Source: Isoetes taiwanensis
Lineage: Eukaryota > Streptophyta > Lycopodiopsida > Isoetales > Isoetaceae
DNA length: 64,000 nucleotides
Assembly (NCBI GenBank): GCA_021234155.1
Contig: JAJEKV010000004.1
Coordinates: 30,735,134-30,799,133 of the forward strand
Reading direction: 5' to 3'
A program made the translations under genes and the position numbers. The notes under the pieces were generated by a model. The model saw only the letters and a program-made list of their open reading frames with translations. It did not search any database and was not told the origin of the DNA. Numbering within the stretch: the first letter of the stretch is position 1; each line of letters starts with the position of its first letter. Positions 51,460 through 64,000 of this stretch are shown here, piece after piece.

Positions 51460-52150
51460 GCTCGAAGAAATTGAGCTGAGATGTCGTGTGCCTGGGATCA
51501 TGCACCTGCAGGTTGATTGTGTTAAGTTGTGCCCAAAGGATGAGTCTGGCGAGAGGCCTTTGCAAGTAAGAAAAATTTACTCTAGTCATTTGTCTGCTCT
51601 TAAGGAGCATTATAAGGGATGGACCAAATGCGCCTACTCAAACACCACACATTTGCATTGTTGACCCTTCCTAGTGCACGGAAAGGGATTCTTTTGTAAA
51701 GGAAGAGGATGAAAGCTACAAATATTTTGTTTTGGGTGGCACTCCACGTGCCTTTAAAGGCGAGGAGGCGACTTTACAAAGAAACTAAAGAACACCGCTT
51801 CTCTCGGATATTTGCATTTGTTTACGTGGGTGTCACTGACTCTGAAGCCAAGTTGCTTGCTATGAGCCACAACGTGGACAATGAATATCGGATGAGCATG
51901 AGCTTCATTGCTAAAATTAAGTTTATGCACAAGGAATACGAGCTTTTTAGGTCGGAGCACAAAGGTGACAAAGATATAAAGGATGATCAAAACCTATATC
52001 TGGCTCTTAAAGAGCAAAGGTGCTTTCTGAGTCTTCGCTTAACGTACAACTCCAGTGATGCCAGAGCATCTCTTGTGAAGTACGACAACTACTTCCAACT
52101 AGTTTTTCGGCATGGACGTGTAAGATAACTTTCTTCTCCAAGTTCTTTGA

Positions 52151-52164
52151 CCATGCGCGCATAG
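52151..52164. repeat. Single palindrome in an intron of the methyltransferase gene
   Basis: CCATGCGCGCATAG, 13/14 to the motif, inside the intron 52,120-52,208. No partner lies 41 bases away. Confidence 0.8.
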
Positions 52165-52689
52165 CCATTCTGTTTTCTTACCTTTATTTCTTTCTTGTCC
52201 CTTTTTAGGTCTGGGAACTTCAAGAAAAAAATTTTGATATGTTTGCTGATGGTACACTGAAATCTAAAGGGAAGGTGAAGGATCCAAAAAAAAAAAAAGC
52301 TGAACCTGCTAAACAGAAGGACATGGATATCATGGTTTGGCGGGAAATGCAAGGTCTAAAAAATACAGAAAAGGTTTGTGAGGTGCTGCAGAAGGTGGTG
52401 AATGGCCACTTTAGTTTGGAAGAAATGCAGGGTGAATTCAAACAGTAAGTTCTTGCTAGTTCTCGCTGGTAGTTTACGTTCCCGAGTTTTTTAACACTCC
52501 TTACTTTTGCAGCCAAAAGGATTGTGCACTCTGTCAGCAACAACTCATGGTCCACCTTAACTGTGACACCTGGGAAAAAGTTAAAGAATTATACCCTACA
52601 TGGTCATCGGATGAAAAGATAAATCAATACGCTTCAAATTTTACAAACTGGGTAAAATTTCTTGTTTCCCTACTTATCTTGTTGTCTGC

Positions 52690-52973
52690 CTATGCGCGCA
52701 TAGCACTACAAGAAGTCCGTTACTGTGGTCCTATGCGCGCATAGGCTCACACTTCGAACTTTTGTTTTTTTCTTCTTGCTGTACATTGTTTTTTTGTTGT
52801 GTGGCTATGCGCGCATAGCATTACGAGAAGTCCATTACTGTGGTGCTATGCGCGCATAGGCTAACACTTGAGGAACCTTTGTTTTTTTTCTTACCAAGGT
52901 TGTTTTCTTGTTGTATGTCTATGCGCGCATAGCACCACAAGAAGTCCGTTACTATGTTGCTATGCGCGCATAG
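52690..52973. repeat. Three palindrome pairs in one intron
   Basis: Perfect 14-mers start at 52,690/52,731, 52,805/52,846 and 52,919/52,960; each pair is exactly 41 bases apart. The pairs recur every 114-115 bases, and the 27-base spacers share an AGAAGTCC core. All lie in the intron 52,652-53,032. Several are extended to 16-bp palindromes (GCTATGCGCGCATAGC, CCTATGCGCGCATAGG). Confidence 0.95.
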
Positions 52974-53481
52974 GAAGACACTTTGAACTTTCGTCTTCTT
53001 GTTTGTACTAAAGCTGTGTTCTGTGGTTTTAGAAAAAGAAGGACCCGATGCCGCCAGGGTTTCTTAACATGGTTAGACTTGCTAAGGAAGAGCGCGCAAA
53101 GCTTAAGAAGAAGGAAGAAGCTGAGCAAAGTTTTGTACCAACCAACAGAATTTGAAAGGTTTGACATGTTTGGCCAGAATTGTTTATATCAGATATATCA
53201 TGGAAATTGTGTCACCATACGTTGAAACCTGGCAATTATTCTTTATGTATTGCTGATATTCCTTATGGGTTCAAGCTACCTGATAGTCGTGGAGATGATT
53301 CTCCATTTACTTATGCTGAATTTGATTCTTTCTTGAGACGTTTCGCCAAAATAAATACTGCACCTCTTTGGAGGATTGTAGTTTTTCATTCAAGTAATCA
53401 GGCAGGTATGGTACAAGCTGCAATGAGAGAGCACTGCAAAGCTGGTTACGAGCCAGCCATTTGGTAAGTTATTTCTTCTTG

Positions 53482-53495
53482 CTATGCGCGCATAG
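53482..53495. repeat. Single palindrome in the last intron
   Basis: CTATGCGCGCATAG inside the 62-base intron 53,464-53,525, 17 bases from its donor. Confidence 0.85.
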
Positions 53496-54270
53496 CACAC
53501 AATAACTCATTGGTTGCGGTTGCAGGTTGAAGACGAATGTAAGAGGAAATGGCGGTGGTGCAAGGCTTGTAAATGTTTGGGAACAGATGCACATTGGTTA
53601 CCACAGCATTGGTGGGCAGAGAAGCATTTTGCATTATAATACTGCTGGCATGGACTTGCGTAATGCGTTTCAATTCCCGGCAGTCATTCAGAAATTAACA
53701 GACCCAGTACACCAGGGGCGTATAGTCAATCCTTATCAGAAGCCTCAACAGCTCATTAATACCCTTTTAGAGATGTTTTCACAGCCAGGTGACTGGGTCG
53801 TCGATGCCTTCTCAGGGTCAGGGACCACCTTGGCTTGTGCTTTAAAAAAGGGTCGCAACTGCCTTGCAATTGATTTTGATAAGGATTCTGTGGTATATAT
53901 AAAATCCAGAATAAGTTCTCTGCACAGCCTGCCCGATGAAAAGCAGGAGGTTGGCCTTAAGGATAAGGATGGTAATCCCGCAGCTTCAAGCTCAGAGCCT
54001 TTGCCGCCACTCACCGGGAACACAAACGATCCGGCCGAGTTCGTCGAGCTTGTTCCTGTGGAAGAGATCCAAAAGGTTGAGGAAGAGAAGGATGCCTCAG
54101 ACACTGAGGAAGCTAATCCTGATAGCTCTTCTAAGGTTCTCCCTCCTCCAGATTCTGATGATGAACTTCCTCACAAGGAACCTCCTCTTGATATTTAGTG
54201 TGTGCTAAAAAAATGATTTTTTTTTATGTGCCTATATTATTGTATTATATTATTGAAATATAACTTTGTT

Positions 54271-54288
54271 GTCTATGCGCGCATAGAC
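54271..54288. repeat. 18-bp palindrome in the methyltransferase 3' region
   Basis: GTCTATGCGCGCATAGAC, perfect over 18 bases, 73 bases after the stop codon and 222 bases from the element's right end. It is identical in copy A at 25,856-25,873. Confidence 0.9.
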
Positions 54289-54512
54289 TTCCTTCCTTCC
54301 CTTTGTATTTTGTTTCGTAAGAAAGTGCATTTTCTTAGTGTGTCTTAACAAAAAATCTATCGCCCGCTTTTAAAATGGCCATATTTGGAATACAACTTTT
54401 TTTTTCATAGTTTTTTTTTTTAATGGTCAAAACTGCCGAATTTACGTTTTTTGGAAAAAGGAATCTGCAATTGCACCACAAATCATTAGTGCGTTTGCAC
54501 CGTCACCTTGTT

Positions 54513-57000
54513 AAATCCTCAGTAGATTGGAAAAGCCATGTACTATTCCTGCTGGCTTGCCTGCTTTTGCTTCAGCTGTGGACATCCTGGATGGGAGGGA
54601 TGATGTTTTGAAATTTCTAAACATAGGCAAGCCTGGTATACGCGCCCTATGCATTGTCAGAATAGGAGGAATAGGCAAAACCACCCTAATGGATGCCCTT
54701 TCATATCTCATTCATAAAGCTAATTCTAATCCTGTCATAGCTAGATTGGAAATTGGTCAAAAACCTACTACAAAATTCACTGAGTTCCAGCAAAATGTTA
54801 TGCGTGAATTAGTAGGGGATTATTATAATTTTAACTCTACTGATCAAGGACGAAGACAATTGGTGACATGCTTCCAAACACTACAAAAGCATAATAGCAA
54901 TGCTTATGTGTGGATAATATATGGAAGGACAAGCATTTGTTGGAACTATTTGATGATGAGATGTATAAAAATCTTCCATCCTCTAGCTATCTCATTCTTA
55001 CCACGCGCATGAAAAACAGAAAGCATGTTATGAGGATGTGGCATCGTGTATAAAAGAGGCACGTGACTCACATTCCAATGCATATAATGATGATGAGCTC
55101 TGGCCTATTCTTCAAGCGAGCATTGATTTCCAAGAAAACGATGTTATTGGAGCTTTCATAGATGCAGTGTTGTTCTGGCGTAATAGATCATATGACGAAG
55201 CAAAGTTTGCTCTCATTGACATTGAGAGAAGAGAAACTTGTTCTTACTTGGATTGCCTCAATGATGATTCTATTATTGAACGAGGAGAAGATGGAAAGCT
55301 AAAATGTCACGACTTGTTCGTCCCACTTGCTAGAAAAAAAGCAGCAGATAAAAATTGGATATACATAAATGTGGAAGCAAGCTGTATATCTCTAAATCAA
55401 CAAACACAACAATGTTCTTTGTCTCTCAAATTTTTAGGTTACTCTCGTTGTTTTCTTATTTATACTTAACTCATGATATTGTATTGCAGAACTTGCCTTC
55501 CAAGGTTTCTGGAAAGGTTCGTGCAATTTCTACGACTGATAATATATCATATCTGTCCCAAAATCTGGCGCTGCTAGTGCAATCATTTGACTTGTCAGAC
55601 ATTCGTTTCATCATCTTTAGCAGTCCTATATTTTGCAATTCAACTCTTTATAATTGCCTTTGTGGACTACAAAACCTTTTGGCACTCTATATTATACTTG
55701 AAGATGAAGATGAAGGAAAGGTTTGGATTCTCAATTTTTATTTCAATCTTAATATCAATTCAATATTGCCTCACCATTTACATGTTGCTTGTGTTATATC
55801 TGTAGATTCAAAACTTGCAGTTGCCACAACCATTAAGGGTGTTGTCACTTAAATTTAGCACTCCAGCACTTCCCCATCTCAACGCTATGGAGTCCCTGCA
55901 GCCCCTCTACGTCCACAACTGCACCGTGCTCCCCGACTCCATCGGCCAGTTCGCTGCCCTGCAGTCCCTCGACCTCATCTCATGTCGCCATCTCGCTACG
56001 CTCTCCGACTCCATCGGCCAGCTCGTGGCCTTGCAGTCCCTCAAACTCAGCTACTGCTCCGCCCTCGCCCATGCTTTGCACTCCATGGCAGTAAGTAGCC
56101 CTGCGATCCCTCAAACTCAGCTCTTGCTCCGCCCTGTACGCTTCCCCACTCGCCGGCCCATTTCGTAGCCTGCGGTCCCTCGACCTCGGCGCACCGCTTT
56201 CACTTGGTGCTCCCCGACTTCATCGGCGGCTAAATACCACAGGTCCCTCGACCTCAATGGCCCTTTCTGACCTGCATACGCTCCCGACTCCATCGGCGGC
56301 TCGCGGCCCTGCAGCCCTCGCCTGCCGCTAATGCCTTCTTGTTCCCAAATTCTTCCCGCTGCTCACACCAAGCATTCTACGCCTTCCATTGTTGCCACTC
56401 TTGTCAGGCTTCCGATTCCATCTGGCCACCGGGCCCGCGCCCCTCAAACTCAACTCGGCCACTGCCACACGCCCCCGACTCCATCGGGCCAGCTCGAGAC
56501 CCCCGCAGCCCCGACCAGCTCCCCGTGACGCCTCGCCAGACACCCTCGACTCCATCGACCAAACTGGCCGCTACCGCAATTCCTCGCCTCCTCACACTAC
56601 TTCGCTTCTGGCCGCACTCCCTACTTCCATCGCCGCCGGCTACTCGAGTCCTCGACCTCGGCCTCGCGATCGCCGCGCTTCCCCGACTCCATCTGGCCAA
56701 ATTTTGCCGCCTCAAGGTCCTCGACCTCGCCCCATCAAGCCCACCTCGGCCAAGCCCCCACTCCATCTGGCCAAATTGGCCACCGGCTGGCCCCTCGACC
56801 TCGGGGCCATCGCTATGCCCTCGCCCAAGGCTCCCCGAGCTCCATCGGCCATCTCCGCCTCAGGTCCTCGACCTGCCGCTTTCCCTCGCCCGGCTCCTCC
56901 ACTCCATCGGCCAGCTCGCCGCCCTGCAGTCCCTCAACCGCGGCTGACCTCCTCACCTGCGACGCCCTCCACTATCACGCTCCCCTAAATATTCCTTGAG
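54513..57000 (+). pseudogene. Third NB-ARC cassette, 3' part with LRRs
   Basis: The receptor sequence resumes with RLEK-equivalent codons, then the P-loop area VRIGGIGKTT (first Gly changed to Arg). A frameshift follows near 54,895. A deletion of roughly 300 bases removes the end of the RNBS-B region through GLPL (join near 55,007). The exon-3 donor is lost: 12 bases are missing compared with 37,324. The LRR exon from about 55,816 reads LRVLSLKF…LPDSIGQFAALQSLDL…LSDSIGQLVALQSLKL. After 56,100 LRR codons continue in GC-rich sequence to about 57,000, but in shifting frames. A dead gene even without the element. Confidence 0.75.
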
Positions 57001-57540
57001 AGTATTGGCAAGTTCACCGCCCTCATCGATGTCGCGTGTAAACGCATAATATTATAAAATATGTCTCGAACTTATGACCCTTTGATTGTAATGCTTAGCA
57101 TTTTGCCAATGTGATGCTCCTATAATTGTGCCAATATGCTCCTCCTTTAATTGTAGTTTTTATTTCTAGTGTAAGTTTCGTTTAAGTGAAATGACTCTCT
57201 CGTACACATGCAAATATCACTCGTGTACTTATGCTAAGTCGGTTGCGTGCTATGTGGCGAGCATATAATGATGCTAGATGGCAGTTGGATAAATTAAAGC
57301 ACTGTATATAGAGATGTCCAAGGATAGAAAAATGGTAGAAGCATGAAAAGGTGTCTTAAATTTGTTGCCAATTGATGTATATATCAGGACGGGGATGGGT
57401 AATGGAGATGCACATAACATTGGCCTAAGAGCAACATCATTATGCCATTGTTAGAATGCCATATATGTAGGTGAAAGCATCCTGTGGTGTCCCAATTCGG
57501 TTGTCCCCCCTCTGCCCCCAAAATGTGGCCGTGCATTCGC
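57001..57540. other. Intergenic sequence, nothing recognised
   Basis: An A/T-rich stretch after the LRR remnant with no open frame or RNA gene that I can support. Confidence 0.4.
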
Positions 57541-57806
57541 CACTTTTATGGTACGAAACTATAATTATGGCACCGCTCAACTGCCATTATTTAAGAATGA
57601 GGTTCAATTTGTGGGGGAAATTCTAATTTCAAAACTAAAATTCAAATTCTTATTCTTCGGCCCCTTCCTGTGCTTTGCCTACATCCTGTTCTTTGGCTTC
57701 CTGCTGCAAGTTCCAATTCATTGTGGGTATGGATGTCAATGGGGTAATCCGTCCACAAACTGGCATTTAAGACAGAAGAAAACGAAGAAGAACCAAGGAA
57801 GAAGAA

Positions 57807-58460
57807 ATGTTGAAGAAAAGATGTCAGAGGAAAAGAAGAAGAGAGCAAAGATTGAAGCTTGCAGAATTGGCAGAAGGATCAGGTTCATCAAGAAGCGCAA
57901 GCACTAATCGCAGTATTGTCCTTAATTTACTTACATCTTTCCATAAACAGACCAAAAGAATTGAGGATAGCATGAAGAAAGAAATTTTACTTGAGTTCTT
58001 GAGGGATAAAAGATTGGAAAAGTTTATAGGTAAAGAATTAAAGGATCTGGAAGCCAAAAGCAACGTCATTAGAAGCCTCTGGGACTCTATGCAAACTATG
58101 AAACTCTCTATCAGCAATGACTGCCTAGCAACCAAGAATAGTTGTCTTGCAATGTCTGTACCACGCTGTGGAAATTCTGAAACAAGTGACAAAATCAGCC
58201 AAAGAGATCTTGGAAAGATATTAGGTGTTCAACCAAAAAACCTACAAAAGGAAAAGAAAAAGAGGGCAGAGATAGATTCCAATGGTGGGAAATGGGTTTC
58301 AGAGCAAACATGCAATTTCAGATGAACAGATAGAAAAGATTCAAAAGATTTGGATTGAAAACACCAGAGTGTCTCCTAACACAAAGGATGTTAGAACTAG
58401 AAGATTGGAGAAAATGTAAGAGAAGAACATGATGCTCGCTATTTGGAGGAATCACAGGTT
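57807..58460 (+). pseudogene. Lysine-rich transposon-derived gene fragment
   Basis: A 172-codon frame (57,807-58,325) is basic and probably coiled-coil, with KKRCQRKRRRE at the start and EKKKRAEIDSNGGKWVS near the end. After a one-base shift it continues ISDEQIEKIQKIWIENTRVSPNTKDVRTRRLEK and then EEHDARYLEESQ, with a donor-like GTTAGT at about 58,459. The NTRVSPN…KDV and HYLE-like strings recall uncharacterised plant transposon proteins; this is memory, not a search. One stop interrupts it. Confidence 0.4.
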
Positions 58461-58764
58461 AGTTTATAGATTCTGTTATTCATGTTTTCTTAGTTATGGT
58501 GCTTAGTGTAGTGGTGCATGTGGTGGTTATTGTCTTGTACAGTGATTGTGGTGTACTATATGCAGCATGTGAATTGTGTGTAGTTGACTCTGAAATGCAG
58601 CTAAATAATATATAATGTTGAGAATATTAGAACATGACAGAATTGAGTTACAAGTACTATATTCGTTTACTGGGTCTGTGTGTACAGTCTAACAATATTT
58701 GAGAATGACAGATAACTGATCCTAAAATCCGCCACCTCGCCGCGCTCTGCGCAGCTACCACAAT

Positions 58765-59075
58765 CATTAAGGTTGTTATCACTTAAATTTGGCACTCCAG
58801 CACTTCTCGATTGCATCCTTCATCTCAACGCCTTGAAGTCCCTCTGCCTCCATGACTACCACGCCCTTACTGTGCTTCCCGACTCCGTCGGCCATCTCGC
58901 CGCTCTGCAATCCCTCGATCTCAGCTTTTGCACCGCCCTCACCGCCCTCGCCGCCCTGCAGTCCCTCGGCCTCCGCGTCTGCCGCGCCCTCGCTGTGCTC
59001 CCCGACTCCTCGGCCTGGCCGCCCTGCAGTCCCTCGACCTCAGCTTCTCAAATATTATTCGTGCATCCTCCTTCC
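58765..59075 (+). pseudogene. Isolated LRR fragment of receptor type
   Basis: Reads LSLKFGTPALL…LHLNALKSLCLHDYHALTVLPDSVGHLAALQSLDLSFCTALTA, the same LRR type as the receptor genes, preceded at 58,745-58,775 by a match to their last intron/exon border. No NB-ARC is nearby; probably a dispersed duplicate of the LRR exon. Confidence 0.65.
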
Positions 59076-59099
59076 TTCTAAATTTTTCCATATATATTC

Positions 59100-60140
59100 A
59101 TCAAAGCATTTCCTATAATAATGGTATCTAAATAGAGCCCTTTGGCAACAAAACTATGATAAGCTTATATTTTGGATGAGTAAGCATGGTACAAGCATGA
59201 AGCATATTTAGGAAAGTTCCATTTTCCGAAAGTAGTCTCCAGGCCTTTTTTAGAAGCCCATGTTCAGTATACGCTGCAAGTTGCAACCAAAGTAACATCA
59301 TTTGGCTATACAAATACGTTATTGGTTATATCATGAACTCAACTCTATCATTTCTCTTTGAATCTTATGAGAAGGTAAGTTTCTGAACTACGTGCTGTAA
59401 GAGTTCAAGTTTCTGAATATAAACCTCAAGTCACCAATGTCCAATTCTCCAGTGTGATTGCTGCTACAGGTGGTCGTGGTGATAAAGGAATAGCTGATGT
59501 TCTATTCTTTTTACTTCGTAATAAAGTAGGCCCTAGTTGGATAGCAGAAGCTGGAGGTACCATGCCCCAGACTGGACCCCATCACTGGAAAGTTTATGCA
59601 TGCTATTCTTGTCATTTTCATAATCATCACAGTTCACATACCCTTCCCATTGCAAAAGTGAAGATTTATTACCATTTGCAAGCATAATAACTCAGATGCA
59701 GCTACTATTCTTAACACGAAGATATGAGATCAAATAAGCCATAATGTTATCTATCAGAGTAGCCATCCTGAGCAGACTGATAAAATTTTGCCTGTCTGCT
59801 AAGGATGCCACCAGCGATTATTCTAATTTAGGATGCTCTGTTATTAGTGATAACTCTAATTTAGGATTTGAACCTTTTATCCTTCTATTAGAACCTTCAG
59901 TGATAGTTATAATCCTATGGAATCATTTCTGATTTTAATCCAATCATCAGCTATTTATGACCGTAAAGAAGAAAAGCATTTTTAGAATTAGCTCGGGTAA
60001 CATGTTGGTCTTCAATTCTTATCACTGCTCAAATTTTGGAGGCTATTTACGAGCAGAGGTTTTGCCTTAGAGATGGCTGTAGCTTTTAGAACTCGGACAA
60101 TCACTCCACATTACTTTTCTCCTCCCTATGTCTGTTGGCT
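59100..60140. other. Intergenic sequence with short unassigned ORFs
   Basis: A 77-codon frame at 59,454-59,687 (TGGRGDKGIADVLFFLL…) might be a gene fragment, but I do not recognise it. Nothing else is supported. Confidence 0.35.
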
Positions 60141-60145
60141 TCCTA

Positions 60146-60742
60146 CAGATTTGGATGCCATATTTAGAGTCCGGGATGTGGTATTTCCGGACTTTTTTTG
60201 GGGTATTTTCGGCCACCCGTTATCAGCCACAGTAACTTCACAGTTTCAAGCCCAGAATCAACTGTTTTGGGGCATTTTTGGATCAATCCGGCTCTATCTG
60301 AGCTCAAATCGCTTCCTCTCTTCATCAAACTAACGTTAAAGAGGCAGACAAAGTGATTAGAAGGGCTTTTGAAGTAGCTCAAGCCGTCCACGGAGCTGCA
60401 AGAACGATCCGACCAAAGATTTCAGCTCCGCCGCGCAGTTTCGCGCTTGGTTTTTGGCCAGAAATACCACTTTTTGGCCGGAAATACCACCCTTTTTGGC
60501 CGGAAATATCACTTTTTTGGCCGGAAATACCACTTGGCTGATAACGGATGTCGAGAAATACCACCAAGAAAGTCCGGAAATACCACATCCCGGACTCTAA
60601 ATACGGACGTCCAGATTTGGACGCCGTATTTAGAGTCCGGGATGTGGTATTTCCGGACTTTTTTTGGGGTATTTCCGGCCACCCGTTATCAGCCACTGTA
60701 ACTTCACAGTTTCAAGCCCAGAATCAACTGTTTTGGGGCATT
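60146..60742. repeat. Direct and inverted repeat cluster with a foldback hairpin
   Basis: A 131-bp unit at 60,146-60,276 is repeated at 60,612-60,742 with few changes. The start of the second copy forms a near-perfect hairpin with the sequence before it: arms 60,569-60,606 and 60,624-60,661 are 38 bases each without mismatch, separated by a 17-base centre that is itself partly self-complementary. Between the copies, 60,457-60,537 holds four tandem versions of TTGGCCGGAAATACCAC. No coding frame runs through. Confidence 0.85.
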
Positions 60743-60894
60743 ATCTAATAATTGTCTAAGAACAGAAAAATCAGCAGGCAAAATCGTACTTTTTTATATT
60801 ACAGCTTGCTAGAGTTGATGGATATGACTTGCCATCATTGAACTGGCAGGTAACAAATATTAACTCAGAATAATTTACAAAATCATCTATATCT

Positions 60895-64000
<3,106 letters not shown>

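Larger units (their letters stand above)
42221..54198 (+). pseudogene. ParB-like / beta-class DNA methyltransferase gene, broken
   Basis: Exons by GT-AG borders: 42,221-42,234, 42,719-43,166, 43,241-43,601 joined across the LINE to 51,460-52,119, then 52,209-52,444, 52,513-52,651, 53,033-53,463 and 53,526-54,198. The N-terminus has basic, NLS-like KKRRTPK; an acidic SESESEEEE stretch follows. A middle part (VDCVKLCPKDESGERPLQV … YFVLGGTPRAF … VYVGVTDSEAKLLAMSHN) resembles a ParB-type fold. The C-terminus has methyltransferase motif IV as ADIPYG (53,242-53,259) before motif I DAFSGSGTT (53,803-53,829), the beta-class order of bacterial N4-cytosine/N6-adenine enzymes. The tail is acidic, ending PPLDI. 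Defects: the LINE insertion, and single-base frameshifts near 43,315, 51,650, 51,775, 53,130 and 53,220. Motif IV has Ile for the first Pro of DPPY. Confidence 0.65.
40022..54509. mobile_element. Composite palindrome-bearing element with transposase-like and methyltransferase genes
   Basis: The insertion splits a receptor NB-ARC exon: receptor codons stop near 40,021 and the next ones resume at 54,513. The right end (GTGCGTTTGCACCGTCACCTT) is confirmed by copy A, where identity ends at the same base. The left end is uncertain within about 25 bases. It contains a minus-strand transposase-like ORF, a divergent plus-strand methyltransferase gene, and about 20 palindromes confined to non-coding parts. 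A later LINE insertion accounts for 7.84 kb, so the original was about 6.6 kb. I see no clear target duplication and only weak similarity between the two ends (TGCAA words), so the transposition class is unknown. The catalytic half of the transposase seems absent. Confidence 0.75.

Noticed and set aside
40022-54509. DIRS-type retroelement, because some DIRS elements encode a methyltransferase
   Set aside because: No tyrosine recombinase or RT belongs to the element itself. The only RT is in the later LINE, which has its own target duplication and poly(A).

Overview
The window looks like nuclear DNA of a land plant, most likely a seedless vascular plant such as a fern. The signs are intron-split NB-ARC-LRR immune receptor genes whose LRRs read LPDSIGQLAALQSLDL, plant-type LINEs with a C-terminal zinc-binding RT domain, decayed Ty3/gypsy pol sequence, long (TATC)n tracts and an intronless CDC48 copy. 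No species can be fixed from sequence alone.

Layout. Bases 1-14,400 (block A) and 28,421-42,500 (block B) are two copies of one segment in the same order: (TATC)n-linked repeat, promoter-like sequence, N-terminal receptor exons, NB-ARC sequence, then the left part of a mobile element. Block A is riddled with small indels up to about 25,400; block B is much cleaner. Between them lie decayed retroelement sequence with a recognisable gypsy reverse transcriptase (about 22,800-25,000), a second copy of the element's right end (25,757-26,101) and a LINE fragment. In block B a complete receptor gene (35,508-37,867) is followed by two tandem 1.93 kb NB-ARC cassettes. The third cassette is split at about 40,022 by a 14.5 kb insertion ending at 54,509, after which the NB-ARC resumes and runs into LRR sequence to about 57,000. 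The right flank holds transposon-derived and LRR fragments, a foldback hairpin near 60,600 and a deleted CDC48 retrocopy (60,895-62,649).

The most interesting object is the 14.5 kb insertion. It carries two divergent genes. One encodes a 468-aa transposase-like N-terminal region (minus strand). The other is a multi-exon gene (plus strand) ending in a bacterial-type beta-class DNA methyltransferase domain, preceded by a region resembling a ParB-type fold. A 7.84 kb LINE with a 14-bp target duplication sits in one exon; without it the element is about 6.6 kb. Its non-coding parts carry about 20 copies of the palindrome CTATGCGCGCATAG or derivatives. These recur at a fixed start-to-start spacing of 41 bp (27-bp spacers) in four separate places with unrelated spacer sequences. 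I propose a mobile element whose own DNA-binding protein (transposase or ParB-like methyltransferase) reads phased palindromic sites. The palindromes, spacing, insertion and LINE are seen directly; the functional link is inference.
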